Below are positions 46,305-56,774 of a DNA stretch of 64,000 bases, in pieces; position 1 is the first letter of the stretch; each line of letters starts with the position of its first letter. The DNA is from Reddybacter sp041277045 (GTDB lineage Bacteria; Pseudomonadota; Gammaproteobacteria; Pseudomonadales; Porticoccaceae): NCBI GenBank assembly GCA_041277045.1, contig JBGFSY010000002.1, forward strand, positions 768,350 to 832,349, read 5' to 3'. A model generated the notes under the pieces. The model was given only the letters and a program-made list of their open reading frames with translations, did no database searches and was not told the DNA's origin. Made by a program: the position numbers and the translations under genes.

Positions 46305-48938
46305 CTATTTTTTACGCTTGTCGGTAACGACCCACTTTTCATTTTGATAAAACACTTTCCAGCCACTGGCCTTGCCTTCAATTTCAGACTGCACGTAGAT
46401 TTCCTGCGTCTTACGGGCAAAACGAATCACGGTTTTATTGCCATCGGGATCTTCCGTGGGGGCAGAAAACAAGAAGGTATATTTAGGATCGATTTCATTT
46501 TTATGGGGCAATAATTCTTTCACCAGTGGCGCACGCGTTTCACGGTTCTTGGGAAATTGGCTGGCGGCCAGAAATAAGCCAGCAGCGCCATCGCGTAGTA
46601 TATAAGTGTCATCCACTTTGACACAGGCCAATTCTGGCATCGGCACCGGGTCCATTTTCGGCGGTGCCGCCTGGCCGCTGCGCAATAATTTGCGGGTATT
46701 TTTACACTCATCCGCCGTACAGCCAAAATACTTACCGAAACGGCCCGACTTTAATTGCATGTCGGCACCGCATTTATCGCATTCGATAAGGGGGCCTTCG
46801 TAGCCTTTAATACGATAGGTACCGCTCTCAACCTCATAACCGGGGCAATCGGGGTTCTTGCCACAAACGTGTAGCTTGCGCGTCTCGTCGATCAGGTAGC
46901 TGTCCATTTGCGTTGCACAAATACTGCAGTGGTGCTTGTTCATTAAACGCTTAGATTCGGCTTCTTCATCCTCATCGGCATTAACTGCTTCATCACCCGG
47001 CACAAGATTGAGCGTTTCTTTACAACGCTCTTTGGGGGGCAGGTTGTAACCGGAGCAACCGAGAAAGACACCGGTGCTGCCGGTGCGAATCATCATTAAG
47101 CGCTCACACTTAGGGCAGGGAACATCGGTTTCGGTGGCGCCATTGGGTGCCATGCCGCCCTCTTCCGCCTGGGCTTTTTCCAGCTTTTCACTAAAGCCCG
47201 CATAAAAGCGATCGAGCACATCTTTCCACTCAAGGGTGCCCTCGGCAATTTCATCGAGTTGCTCTTCCAGCGTGGCCGTAAAGCCATAATCCATCAGGTC
47301 ACTGAAATTATCACTGAGACGGCTGGTGACAATATCGCCAATTTTTTCCGCATAAAAGCGTTTGCTCTCAAGCCGTACATAACCGCGATCTTGAATGGTG
47401 GAAATAATGGCCGCGTAAGTTGATGGGCGGCCGATACCTCTTTTTTCAAGTTCGCGCACCAGGGCCGCTTCACTAAAACGAGCGGGCGGTTTGGTAAAGT
47501 GCTGGCGCGGCACTAGCACCAGCATTTTTAAAATTTCGCCCACGCTGTATTCCGGCAGCTCGGTGTCATCTTTATTGCGCAACACCGGTATGGCGCGGAG
47601 GAAGCCCTCAAAGCGCACCACCCGGCCACGCACCTGCAGACCATACTCACCCGCCGTGACACCGACGCTAGTACTGGTAAATTTTGCGGGCACCATCTGA
47701 CAGGCGACAAATTGCTGCCAGATCATTTCATAAAGGCGCTTAGCGTCTTCATCCACACCCTGAATATCGGCGACGGAAATATCGACATTCGATGGCCGCA
47801 CCGCTTCGTGCGCTTCCTGAGCACCCTCTTTACTGGAGTAAATATTGGGCTGCTCGGGCAAGTATTTTTTGCCGTAGCGGGTAGCGATTAATGCGCGGCA
47901 ATCTTCAACCGCATCTTTGCTCAGGTTGGTTGAATCGGTTCGCATATAGGTAATGTAACCCGCCTCGTACAAACGCTGGGCCATCATCATGGTTTTTTTG
48001 ACGCCAAAACCGAGGCGTGTGCTCGCTGCCTGTTGCAGGGTCGAGGTAATAAAGGGCTTGGGCGGTTTAGTTTGTGTCGGCTTGTCGTCACGTGTGGTGA
48101 CTTTAAACTCGGCATTTTGTAGGGCCGTTACCGCCGCTACGCTGCCGGCTTCACCGGTCGGGCGATAAGCCTTGCCATTGTGGCTGCGCACTTCAAAGCG
48201 CACCTGCTCCTCGGTTTTCTTTTCCAGGTCGGAGTGCAGGGTCCAGTATTCTTCGGGTAGAAAGGCCTGAATTTCACGCTCGCGCTCCACCACCAGCTTC
48301 ACGGCAACAGACTGCACTCGTCCGGCTGAAAGGCCACGGGCAACCTTGGCCCAGAGCAGTGGCGACACCATAAAGCCCACCACCCGGTCGAGAAAGCGTC
48401 GCGCTTGCTGAGCGTTAACCTGATTGGTATCGAGCTTACCCGGCTTGGCAAAGGCTTCCTGAATGGCCTTCTTGGTGATTTCGTTAAACACCACGCGCTT
48501 ATAACGGCTGTCATCACCGCCAATGGTCTGCTGCAGGTGCCAGGCAATCGCCTCCCCCTCGCGATCCAAATCCGTCGCCAGATAAATGGTGTCGGCATTC
48601 TTCGCCAGCTTAACCAGCTCACTGACCACTTTTTCCTTACCCGGCAGTATCTGGTAATCCGCGGCCCAGTCTTTGTCGGGGTTAATTCCCATACGGGTAA
48701 TAAGCTGCTTTTTCGCCTTCTTTTGCTTGTGAATAACTTTTTTAGCCGGCGACAACTTGCGGGTAATAGCCGCTTGCTTCGCCCGCTCTTTGGGGTCAGC
48801 AGGTTTGCGATTAGAGGCCCCCGTGGGCAAATCACGTACATGACCAATACTGGATTTAACGATAAAATCGTTACCCAGATACTTATTAATGGTTTTCGCT
48901 TTTGCTGGTGATTCAACAATAACCAGTGATTTACCCAT
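46305..48938 (-). CDS. topA: DNA topoisomerase I
   Basis: An 877-aa type IA topoisomerase that relaxes negative supercoils. The Toprim domain has KSLVIVESPAKAKTINKYLG and ATDLDREGEAIAWHL (metal-binding acidic residues). The active-site Tyr331 is in YITYMRTDSTNLS. Three C-terminal zinc-ribbon regions follow: CPKCERLMMIRTGSTGVFLG, CSICATQMDSYLIDETRKLH and CDKCGADMQLKSGRFGKYFG. Length and layout are as in Pseudomonas. Confidence 0.97.
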   Translation of the reverse strand: MGKSLVIVESPAKAKTINKYLGNDFIVKSSIGHVRDLPTGASNRKPADPKERAKQAAITRKLSPAKKVIHKQKKAKKQLITRMGINPDKDWAADYQILPGKEKVVSELVKLAKNADTIYLATDLDREGEAIAWHLQQTIGGDDSRYKRVVFNEITKKAIQEAFAKPGKLDTNQVNAQQARRFLDRVVGFMVSPLLWAKVARGLSAGRVQSVAVKLVVEREREIQAFLPEEYWTLHSDLEKKTEEQVRFEVRSHNGKAYRPTGEAGSVAAVTALQNAEFKVTTRDDKPTQTKPPKPFITSTLQQAASTRLGFGVKKTMMMAQRLYEAGYITYMRTDSTNLSKDAVEDCRALIATRYGKKYLPEQPNIYSSKEGAQEAHEAVRPSNVDISVADIQGVDEDAKRLYEMIWQQFVACQMVPAKFTSTSVGVTAGEYGLQVRGRVVRFEGFLRAIPVLRNKDDTELPEYSVGEILKMLVLVPRQHFTKPPARFSEAALVRELEKRGIGRPSTYAAIISTIQDRGYVRLESKRFYAEKIGDIVTSRLSDNFSDLMDYGFTATLEEQLDEIAEGTLEWKDVLDRFYAGFSEKLEKAQAEEGGMAPNGATETDVPCPKCERLMMIRTGSTGVFLGCSGYNLPPKERCKETLNLVPGDEAVNADEDEEAESKRLMNKHHCSICATQMDSYLIDETRKLHVCGKNPDCPGYEVESGTYRIKGYEGPLIECDKCGADMQLKSGRFGKYFGCTADECKNTRKLLRSGQAAPPKMDPVPMPELACVKVDDTYILRDGAAGLFLAASQFPKNRETRAPLVKELLPHKNEIDPKYTFLFSAPTEDPDGNKTVIRFARKTQEIYVQSEIEGKASGWKVFYQNEKWVVTDKRKK

Positions 48939-49122
48939 GCAAACCTACAATATCATTTGGTTGAAGAAGCCCGACGGGGCCTACGAGGAGCGATATATAA
49001 GGCCTGAACCCTCATCGGTCAAGGGATTTTCTAAATTTCTTTGTCGAGGGTCTCAGTTATGAACTCATCTATCAGTCCACAGGTAGGCAGGTGAGGATCG
49101 ATTCAAGCCTGCTATAAAGGGC

Positions 49123-49611
49123 TCATTCTGTTTTGATATTTCTCGAGATGATGCGTAGGCCGTCTGCTATTTTATCGATTTCTTCGACCTTGCCCTTTTC
49201 CGGCCAGTAGGCCCCCAAACCAAAACTATTACTACAAATGGCATTAACGCTCTTCGGCATTTTGTCCAACGCCCGCTGAATGGCGCTGTGACAATCCTTC
49301 GGGGCTTCCTGCTGAAACCAGCACCAACCCTGCCACGGTGACAACTTGCCCCGCTGCCCCTGTACTAGCAGCCAGTGACGCTGGTCGTCGTGGCGAATAT
49401 TCTGCGCCGTCCAGGGCAGCAAGTAGCGCACCGCCGTCGGGCTGTTACCCTTTTGGTCGGTCACCGCATCGGCGACGATTTCAACATGCAAACCACGTTC
49501 ATTGGCATAGCGACGTAAAATCACCTGCTGCTTCTGCCGGGTTGAAGGCCGGAACGAGGTCAAAACAGAGATCATCACCAACACGGCGACGGCAACAACT
49601 AAATAACTCAC
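49123..49611 (-). CDS. Membrane-anchored hypothetical protein
   Basis: A 162-aa protein I do not recognise by name. One N-terminal membrane helix (about 3-19) precedes a basic linker and a soluble domain rich in Trp and Gln (LPWTAQNIRHDDQRHWLLVQ, SPWQGWCWFQQEAP). Short homologues of this kind are found in Pseudomonas-like genomes. It is divergent from the universal stress gene, and alone on its strand after topA. Function unknown. Confidence 0.6.
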   Translation of the reverse strand: MSYLVVAVAVLVMISVLTSFRPSTRQKQQVILRRYANERGLHVEIVADAVTDQKGNSPTAVRYLLPWTAQNIRHDDQRHWLLVQGQRGKLSPWQGWCWFQQEAPKDCHSAIQRALDKMPKSVNAICSNSFGLGAYWPEKGKVEEIDKIADGLRIISRNIKTE

Positions 49612-49675
49612 AATGGTTCAACTCTGGGTGGTGATAGGTTTACACTATAGCGCGAATCACGGAGCAACTTTATCT

Positions 49676-50116
49676 ATGTCCTATTACAATCACATTCTTG
49701 TTGGCCTCGATTTATCGCCCGAATCACAGCTGGTTATTGATCGGGTCAAAGAGTTGTTCGACGACAAAGATGTTCGCATCAGTCTCTTGCATGTGCAGGA
49801 ACCCCTGTCCTTTGCCTACGGCGGTGATATCCCCATGGATCTGAGTGAAGTGCAGGCACAGATGGAAGAACAGGCTCATAGCCGCCTGCAAAGCTTTTGT
49901 CAGCAGCTTGGCTTGTCAACTGATCATGCCCATGTATTGATCGGTCAACCCGCTCAGGAAATGCACCACTTCGCCAAGGAGAATGATGTCGACCTCACCG
50001 TTGTCGGGAGCCACGGTCGTCACGGCCTGGCATTGGTATTTGGCTCGACAGCCAACGGGGTATTACACGGTTCAGTTTGTGATGTACTTGCAGTCAGAAT
50101 AAAAAAACAAAAATAG
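49676..50116 (+). CDS. Universal stress protein (UspA family)
   Basis: A 146-aa UspA-fold protein. ATG 49676 is preferred over the upstream in-frame codon at 49613, as it begins with the family start YNHILVGLDLSPESQLVIDR. The ATP-binding signature appears near the C-terminus as VVGSHGRHGLALVFGSTANG (G-x2-G-x9-G-S/T). A GGAG lies 11 bp upstream. It probably helps survival in stress or stationary phase. Confidence 0.92.
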   Translation: MSYYNHILVGLDLSPESQLVIDRVKELFDDKDVRISLLHVQEPLSFAYGGDIPMDLSEVQAQMEEQAHSRLQSFCQQLGLSTDHAHVLIGQPAQEMHHFAKENDVDLTVVGSHGRHGLALVFGSTANGVLHGSVCDVLAVRIKKQK

Positions 50117-50186
50117 ACACTTTCCCACTGGGTGTGGGTAGCATAGTTGCCCATTGATACTTCACGGACGTAGTTATTTCCCCAAC

Positions 50187-52280
50187 ATGAATATTTTTGT
50201 TATTACTCGCAAATGCTCTTTACGGGCGCTGTTTCTGCGGGACTGCCAGTTCCTCCTCTTGCTGATACTACTGACCGTCTTCACCAGTCCATTTTTTGCC
50301 AGTACCGCAGTTCGCGCCGAGATCACGATTACTGTTAGTAGTGATCGTAACGACGAGGTGTCCACCACGACCACCTCTGTAACAAGACCTGCTATAACCG
50401 CCCCCGATAAGCTTCTTGAAAAACAGCGTCAGCTTTATAAGAAAGTAAATCAGGACTTACAAGGTGGTTCTACGGCAAGTTTTACCGAACACCACGATAC
50501 TCTCAAAGTCTACCCACTCTACCCCTATCTGCAATACAGCCGCATCAGACAAAATATTAAACTCAGTAATGAAGAGGCTATTGCTGAGTTTCTTAAAGAT
50601 TTCAGCGCTGTCCCCGTGTCAAAATCACTACGAAAACGCTGGCTAAAGCTGCTCTATCGAAGGCAGCGCTGGCAACTGTTTACCTCTTATTACGACCCGG
50701 CCACCGCCTCAACCTCCCAACAATGCCAGTACCAGTACGCCCGCTACAAACTCGGCCAGAAAGAGGCCGCTCTGCGCGAGGCCCTCCCCTTGTGGACGGT
50801 CGGCAAGTCACAGCCTAAAGCCTGTGATCTTCTGTTTAAACGACTCACGGATGAGGGAAAAATCACCGAAGCGATTGCCTGGCAACGTTATACCCTCGCC
50901 ATACTCAATCATAAATTCCAGCTAGCGCGCTATATCGAACGCTTTTTTACCAGTCAAAACTATCGAAATAAAGCGGCCTTCTACCTCGCTGTTGACCGCA
51001 AGCCCACACGGGTTGGTGACTACGGAAAGCTCGGTGAAGACTCTGTGGATAACCGGGCAATTATTGAGCACGGCATCTCTCACCTCGCCAGACAACGTGC
51101 CACCGAAGCCATGAAACACTGGGCGCGCTATCGCCAAAGCCATAGCTTCGACGCGGCTGCCCAAAAACGGATGCTGCCCCACCTGGTCAAGGGTCTGCAC
51201 AAACAGAAATACGACGCTGCCGCTCTGGGTTATCTCAATGACAATATCGCACTGGCTGATAGCAAATTGCTGGAATGGCAGCTGCGTATTCTGCTGCGTG
51301 CCGACGATTGGGTTGTACTCAAACAATGGATTGATGATTTGCCCACACCAATCCGGGACGAACAGCGCTGGCGCTACTGGCAGGCCCGCGCACAGTTAAT
51401 GACCAGTAGCGACATGGCTGTGATCGACCAGGCCAAAACCACCTTCAGAGAACTCTCGCGCTTTCGCAGTTTTTATGGTTTTCTCGCCTCTGACCGCGTC
51501 GGCAACCCCTATCGCATGGCTGAAAATCCGCTGTTGCTCAAAAGTGCCAATATCGACAGTCTCGCCAGCACCCCCGCCATGCTGCGTGTGCGCGAACTCT
51601 TTGTCCACGGCGAGAACCTCTCAGCGCGTCGCGAATGGTATCAAGCAACGAAAAAATTCGAGCCCGATCAATTACTCGTCGCCGCCCAACTTGCCGACCA
51701 GGAACAGTGGTATTCACAGGCTATTCTCGCCATGGCGGCGGCTCGATACTGGGACGATATTGATATACGTTTCCCCGAGCCCTATCGTCAGGACTTCGAA
51801 AAACAGGCGGGCCGGGTTAATCTCCCTCTAACCCTGCTGTTTGCCATTTCTCGCCAGGAGAGCGCTTTTGCTGCCGACGTCACCTCTCCCGCCGGTGCAA
51901 GAGGCTTAATGCAGTTAATGCCAAGAACAGCCAAACAGGTGGCTCGAAAGCACAATATTCACTACAAAAGCCGCCAGCAACTGTTTGAGCCCGCCAAGAA
52001 CATCCTCCTGGGCAGCCGCTATTTCAAGGACTTGATGCTACGTTTTTCTGATAACCGCATTCTCTCCATCGCATCTTACAATGCCGGTCCACACCGCGTC
52101 GCCGGCTGGCGTAAAAAAACGGATGCTAAGCTGCCCTATGATGTCTGGATAGAAACTATACCTTTCAATGAAACCCGCCAATATGTGCAAAACGTCCTCG
52201 CTTATTCGATCATTTTTGCCCACCACCTCGGCGAAGATCAGCCCGTTTTATCGCCCGCTGAAAAACAGCAGTTGCTCTGA
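50187..52280 (+). CDS. slt: Soluble lytic murein transglycosylase (Slt70-like)
   Basis: About 697 aa from ATG 50187; a TTG at 50154 would add 11 residues. A signal peptide is followed by a long helical superhelix (residues about 80-530). The C-terminal lysozyme-like domain has catalytic Glu558 in FAISRQESAFAADVTSPAGA, then RGLMQLMPRTAKQVARKHN and SIASYNAGPHRVAGW. It cleaves peptidoglycan to 1,6-anhydromuropeptides in the periplasm. Confidence 0.94.
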   Translation: MNIFVITRKCSLRALFLRDCQFLLLLILLTVFTSPFFASTAVRAEITITVSSDRNDEVSTTTTSVTRPAITAPDKLLEKQRQLYKKVNQDLQGGSTASFTEHHDTLKVYPLYPYLQYSRIRQNIKLSNEEAIAEFLKDFSAVPVSKSLRKRWLKLLYRRQRWQLFTSYYDPATASTSQQCQYQYARYKLGQKEAALREALPLWTVGKSQPKACDLLFKRLTDEGKITEAIAWQRYTLAILNHKFQLARYIERFFTSQNYRNKAAFYLAVDRKPTRVGDYGKLGEDSVDNRAIIEHGISHLARQRATEAMKHWARYRQSHSFDAAAQKRMLPHLVKGLHKQKYDAAALGYLNDNIALADSKLLEWQLRILLRADDWVVLKQWIDDLPTPIRDEQRWRYWQARAQLMTSSDMAVIDQAKTTFRELSRFRSFYGFLASDRVGNPYRMAENPLLLKSANIDSLASTPAMLRVRELFVHGENLSARREWYQATKKFEPDQLLVAAQLADQEQWYSQAILAMAAARYWDDIDIRFPEPYRQDFEKQAGRVNLPLTLLFAISRQESAFAADVTSPAGARGLMQLMPRTAKQVARKHNIHYKSRQQLFEPAKNILLGSRYFKDLMLRFSDNRILSIASYNAGPHRVAGWRKKTDAKLPYDVWIETIPFNETRQYVQNVLAYSIIFAHHLGEDQPVLSPAEKQQLL

Positions 52281-52288
52281 GCTTATTT

Positions 52289-53113
52289 ATGGATAGCAGT
52301 GAACACCCCCGGCCACTGATTGATATCGGCCTCAATCTCGCCGACAAACGCTTTAAAAGCAACACTCACGAGGTACTTGAGCGCGCTCGTGATGCCGGCA
52401 TCATCGCCTGTATTCTCACCGCCACCAGTGAGTCCATCAGCCATGAGCTGATCGATCTGTGTGAGCGCTACGGCGAAGAATTCCCAGGCATGCTTTCCTG
52501 CACCGCAGGTGTTCACCCCCATGATGCAAAACACTGGCATAAGAGCAGTGCCAGTGTAATAAGGGATTTGGCCAGTCATGATGCCGTGGTCGCCATCGGT
52601 GAAACGGGGCTCGACTTTAACCGAGATTTCTCTCCCCGCCCCCAACAGGAGCTTGCCTTTGAGGCCCAGCTCGAACTCGCCAGCGAATTACAACTGCCCG
52701 TCTTTCTCCATGAGCGGGATGCCCATAAGCGTCAATTAGAAATACTCCACAGCTATCGAGACCACCTGGTCGATGGCGTGCTGCACTGTTTTACCGGCGA
52801 TAAAAAAACCCTGTTTAATTATCTCGATCTGGACTTACACATTGGCATTACCGGCTGGATTTGCGATGAACGCCGAGGCCTTGACCTGCAAAAGATGGTC
52901 AATAATATTCCCCTTTATCGGCTAATGCTGGAAACCGATGCCCCCTATCTGACACCCCGCACGCTGCGACCCAAGCCAAAGTCGAGCCGCAATGAGCCCG
53001 CCTATCTGCCCTGGGTACTTGATTGCGTAGCGGAGTTTCGCGATGAATCGGCCGACGTCATTGCTCACGCGACAAGCACCACAGCCCAGCAGTTTTTTCG
53101 TTTAAAAAATTGA
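52289..53113 (+). CDS. tatD: TatD-family metal-dependent DNase
   Basis: A 274-aa TIM-barrel hydrolase. Metal ligands and family motifs are LIDIGLNLADKRF, TAGVHPHDAKHWH, AIGETGLDFNRDF, PVFLHERDAHKRQL, VLHCFTGDKKTL and LETDAPYLTPR. The DIG(L/V)N start and ETDAPYL(T)PR region fit TatD itself rather than YcfH/YjjV. It follows slt by 8 bp and is likely co-transcribed. Confidence 0.92.
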   Translation: MDSSEHPRPLIDIGLNLADKRFKSNTHEVLERARDAGIIACILTATSESISHELIDLCERYGEEFPGMLSCTAGVHPHDAKHWHKSSASVIRDLASHDAVVAIGETGLDFNRDFSPRPQQELAFEAQLELASELQLPVFLHERDAHKRQLEILHSYRDHLVDGVLHCFTGDKKTLFNYLDLDLHIGITGWICDERRGLDLQKMVNNIPLYRLMLETDAPYLTPRTLRPKPKSSRNEPAYLPWVLDCVAEFRDESADVIAHATSTTAQQFFRLKN

Positions 53114-53199
53114 GTATCGCTTTGTGCTCAAACTAAAAACCGTCATTCCCGCCTATACTCACGCAACGAAACAGCAATGTCTTTATCGAGAAGCCAATA

Positions 53200-54072
53200 T
53201 TGAACACACCCGCCTTTGAGCCAACAGTAGAATTTGCCGCTATGCTCGAAGGTGGTGACGAATCCATTGACCTCATTCACGCTGCCTTTTGCATTGCTGG
53301 CGAAAACAACCCTGAACTCGACCCACAAGACAGTTATCGACGGCTGGAAAAACTAGCTGACCGCGCCCGCCTGCAGATCGACATCGATCAAAACCTGACT
53401 GATATCGCGGGTAAACTCTGCCACCTGCTCTATCGCCAGGTTGGCTTTTACGGCGACAGTAAAGACTATTACAACCCTGACAACAGCTACCTCAACCGGG
53501 TACTGGAAACCCGCCGAGGCATTCCCATCAGTCTGGCCCTGGTCTATATCGCGGTGGGTGAAGCACTCGGCTTGCGTGTTGATGGCCTTGGCTTCCCCGG
53601 CCATTTTCTTTTAACAATCAGCCGCACTAAAGACGATATTACACGCAGTGACGATCAGTCTGAGCCCGTGATTATCGACCCCTTCGCCGGACAGGTTCTC
53701 AGCATTAAAGACTGCAAAGACTTGCTCGCCGTGTCATCGGGCAACGCCCTGCCCTTTAAGCCAGAATATCTAGCGGTAATTAATAAACGGGCCATCCTGC
53801 GCCGTATGCTCGGCAACCTAAAGGCCATCTATATTAACGAAGCCGACTACCCACAGGCATTAAGCCTTTGCGACCGTCTACTGCTACTTGATAAAGATTC
53901 GGTACAGGACCGTATTGATCGTGCCGGGGTACTCGAAAAGCTCGAGTGTTATGAACCCGCCGCCCAGGATCTCGAGCAAGTGCTCAATCGCAAACCGCCC
54001 TTGCAGGGCGTAAAGGCCCTAGAGCGAAAAATTGGTGAGCTACGTGCTCAGGTTAAGGGCAAGCCTCACTAA
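53200..54072 (+). CDS. SirB1-family transglutaminase-like/TPR protein
   Basis: A 290-aa protein of the SirB1 family. The N-terminal transglutaminase-like fold includes YYNPDNSYLNRVLETRRGIP and VDGLGFPGHFLLTI, with His in GFPGHF and Asp in IIDPFAGQ. C-terminal helices resemble TPR repeats (YPQALSLCDRLLLLDKDSVQ). The start is TTG 53200 with GAGAAG upstream. Function unclear; often encoded near prmC/prfA elsewhere, not here. Confidence 0.85.
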   Translation: MNTPAFEPTVEFAAMLEGGDESIDLIHAAFCIAGENNPELDPQDSYRRLEKLADRARLQIDIDQNLTDIAGKLCHLLYRQVGFYGDSKDYYNPDNSYLNRVLETRRGIPISLALVYIAVGEALGLRVDGLGFPGHFLLTISRTKDDITRSDDQSEPVIIDPFAGQVLSIKDCKDLLAVSSGNALPFKPEYLAVINKRAILRRMLGNLKAIYINEADYPQALSLCDRLLLLDKDSVQDRIDRAGVLEKLECYEPAAQDLEQVLNRKPPLQGVKALERKIGELRAQVKGKPH

Positions 54073-54087
54073 CCCTCTCGCAGGTCA

Positions 54088-54372
54088 TTACTGTTCAGCA
54101 AGTAATAACCGCCTCACCTGCCCCTCACTAAAGGGCCAGCCCTTTTCTTCCCCAGAGGGGGTTTTCAACACGGGAATACGCAAGCCATAAAGTGCTTCTA
54201 AAGCCTCATCGCCGCGAATATTCACTTCCCGACAATGCCAGTCGAGTTGTTCGAGAACCGGCTCAAGGACCTCTTTAGCCTTCTCGCATAAATGACAGCC
54301 AGTGCCGTTATAAAGAGTCACAATCTTCTCGTTATTTACGTTGTCGTTCTCTGTAACCACGGGCTTTAACAC
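54088..54372 (-). CDS. Glutaredoxin-like protein (DUF836)
   Basis: A 94-aa thioredoxin-fold protein with CHLC active site (Cys26, Cys29) in LYNGTGCHLCEKAKEVL and a cis-Pro region in RIPVLKTPSG. This matches the DUF836 glutaredoxin-like family. It lies 24 bp downstream of rlmKL on the same strand. Redox partner unknown. Confidence 0.85.
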   Translation of the reverse strand: MLKPVVTENDNVNNEKIVTLYNGTGCHLCEKAKEVLEPVLEQLDWHCREVNIRGDEALEALYGLRIPVLKTPSGEEKGWPFSEGQVRRLLLAEQ

Positions 54373-54396
54373 TCTTTCGTTGGCGGGTTAAATTCT

Positions 54397-56625
54397 CTAT
54401 GAATTGTTCTTACGTATTAACCAGCACTGGTGAATACGTGGGCGACGGGCAAAGTCTTTATCAATAGTCGCCGGGCTAATATTCTCCACAGCGAAGTGCG
54501 CTGCAAGTTCCGGGGCCAATTTAAAACGGCGGAAGTTATTAGAGAAAACCAGTACCCCGTCATCGCTCAACAAGCCCATGCACTGCTCGACCAGGCGCTG
54601 ATGGTCACGTTGAATATCGAGTACGTCATCCATTTTCGCCGAGTTAGAGAAGGTCGGAGGGTCGAGTAAAATCACATCGAAGCTGTCTTCCAGGCCTGCC
54701 CCTTCGGTCGCAGCCAGCCAGCTCAAGCAATCGGCGCGCAGTAATTTGTGACGTACAGTATCGAGCTTATTCAGCGCGAAATTTCGCCCCGCCCAGTCGA
54801 TGTAGGTATTCGACATATCGATACTCAAACTTTCTCCCGCCCCGGCCATGGCCACCTGCACGGTAGCTGTTGCGGTGTAGCAAAACAGATTGAGAAAGCG
54901 TTTACCGACACAGCGCTCGGCGAGTAATTTACGCACCGGGCGATGATCGAGAAACAGACCGCTGTCGAGGTAGTCTTCGAGATTCACCTCGTAGCGAGCG
55001 CCATTCTCCACTATCTCAAACGCTCGCCTGGCGGCTTGTTGACTTTGCTCTGTGAGCCGCTGATATTGTTTATCACCACGCTGACGCTGGCGCTGTTTGA
55101 CAAAGAATTCGCTCTGCTCTGGCTTTAACACGGCAAACACCGCATCACTGACCTCGGCCAGCCGTCGCCGCGCCGCACTGGCGTCAATACTGGCGGGCGG
55201 CTCGTACTCCTGCACATGAATGGCGCTACCGTAGCAGTCGATAGCCACGGCGTACTCGGGTAAGTCTGCATCGTAGAGTCGATAACAACTGATGTTTTCT
55301 CGCTTTAACCAGGGCGCCAATTTGCGCTGATTCTTGCGCAGGCGATTGGCGAGCATGGTGGCACCATCGCTCAGCTTGCCTGACTTGCCCCAGGGATTGA
55401 CGGCACCCTCTTTCGCTTCGCCACCTTGACCATCGCGTTGCTGAGTTACCCTCCCCCCCTTGAATAATTCGAAGAGCAGCAACTGACTGGGAATGGCGCC
55501 GTTAAACAACTTATAGATCTTATGACTGCGCAAGCCCAGGGCAAAACCGAGGTATTCATTGCCGGTAAAAACGCCTGCTGACCAACCGCCAAACTCGCGC
55601 TTAAGGACCTCGCCCAGCTCTTGATAGAGCCCCTTCAGTGTCTCTTGATCGCCCAAACGCGCGCCATAGGGAGGGTTGGTAAGCAGTAAGCCCGTAGCCG
55701 TATCGGCTAACACCGGCCGCTGCAAAGCACTCACCGGCTGGCGCTTCAGTTCAATAAACTCGCCAAGGCCCGCTTGCTCGACATTGCGCTCGGCAGCGGT
55801 GAGAGCACGATTATCTTGATCGTAACCGCTGATTAATGGCAACTGCCCCTGTAAGCCACGCTCACGACGCTCCTGGGCCTCATCGCGTAGGCCCTGCCAA
55901 ATATCGGGCTGGTGGCCGCTCCAGTGGCTAAAGCCAAAGCGCTGGCGCTGTAGGCTGGGGGCGATATCGGCAGCCATCATGGCGCCTTCTATCAGCAAGG
56001 TGCCACTACCACACATGGGGTCTATTAAAGCCTTGTGCTCACCCGGCCAACCGGCCCGTATCAGCAGTGCGGCAGCGAGGTTTTCTTTTAAGGGTGCTGT
56101 AGTCTGAGCAATGCGATAGCCACGCTTATGCAAGCTATCACCCGAGAAATCGAGACTCAGTGTGACCTTTTCGCGGGCAAAACGCGCATTAATGCGAATA
56201 TCGGGCTCTCGCAAATCAACATCGGGACGGTTGCCAGTGGCCTCACGAAAATGATCGACAATGCCATCTTTCACCCGCTGTGCACCGTACTGCGTGTTAT
56301 TGATGCCCTCGCCTGTGCCAATAAAGTCAATGGCGATACTGACCTGGTCAGCAAAGTGCTCTGTCCAGTTGACTGCGGACACACCGGCGTAGAGCTCATC
56401 GGCACTGGCAACGGGGAAACTACTGATGGGCAGGAGCAGACGATTGGCCAGGCGTGACCACAAACAAACCCGGTACCCGTCCTCAAGGCTGCCTTTAAAC
56501 TCGACGCCGGCAACGGTTTCGCGCAGCTGACTTAAACCAAGACTCTCAAGTTCTTTAAGAAGAAGGCCTTCCAAGCCCTTGGGGCAACTTGCAAACCAAT
56601 AGCTTGGGGTATTTTGATCTTTCAT
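54397..56625 (-). CDS. rlmL: Bifunctional 23S rRNA methyltransferase RlmKL
   Basis: A 742-aa fusion. The N-terminal THUMP domain (about 50-160) leads into the RlmL domain, which makes m2G2445: MCGSGTLLIEGAMMAADIAP and the catalytic LLTNPPYGARLG near 311-322. The C-terminal RlmK domain makes m7G2069: FLNLFCYTATATVQVAMAGA and DVILLDPPTFSNSAKM near 650-665. Normal length for the fused form. Divergent from rmf, as in Pseudomonas. Confidence 0.95.
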   Translation of the reverse strand: MKDQNTPSYWFASCPKGLEGLLLKELESLGLSQLRETVAGVEFKGSLEDGYRVCLWSRLANRLLLPISSFPVASADELYAGVSAVNWTEHFADQVSIAIDFIGTGEGINNTQYGAQRVKDGIVDHFREATGNRPDVDLREPDIRINARFAREKVTLSLDFSGDSLHKRGYRIAQTTAPLKENLAAALLIRAGWPGEHKALIDPMCGSGTLLIEGAMMAADIAPSLQRQRFGFSHWSGHQPDIWQGLRDEAQERRERGLQGQLPLISGYDQDNRALTAAERNVEQAGLGEFIELKRQPVSALQRPVLADTATGLLLTNPPYGARLGDQETLKGLYQELGEVLKREFGGWSAGVFTGNEYLGFALGLRSHKIYKLFNGAIPSQLLLFELFKGGRVTQQRDGQGGEAKEGAVNPWGKSGKLSDGATMLANRLRKNQRKLAPWLKRENISCYRLYDADLPEYAVAIDCYGSAIHVQEYEPPASIDASAARRRLAEVSDAVFAVLKPEQSEFFVKQRQRQRGDKQYQRLTEQSQQAARRAFEIVENGARYEVNLEDYLDSGLFLDHRPVRKLLAERCVGKRFLNLFCYTATATVQVAMAGAGESLSIDMSNTYIDWAGRNFALNKLDTVRHKLLRADCLSWLAATEGAGLEDSFDVILLDPPTFSNSAKMDDVLDIQRDHQRLVEQCMGLLSDDGVLVFSNNFRRFKLAPELAAHFAVENISPATIDKDFARRPRIHQCWLIRKNNS

Positions 56626-56774
56626 TAATGATTCCCGGAGGGTATTAAAACAGTCAATTTATAGACAAACAAAATCTTCGACAGAGTGCTGGGTTTTTGG
56701 TGAACTTACTTGGCTTTAATAAAAAACCATTTATTGGCTACCATAATTTTGTGGCAGAAGGAGCATTACCCCCG

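Noticed and set aside
48299..48919. 206-codon minus-strand frame within topA and 168-codon frame on the other strand
   Set aside because: Both lie within topA, whose Toprim motifs are in the true frame; the alternatives are Arg-rich and without motif.
56697..56774. Longer rmf reading frame
   Set aside because: RMF proteins start at MKRQKR; the extra 26 codons have no family match and precede the AAGGAG site.
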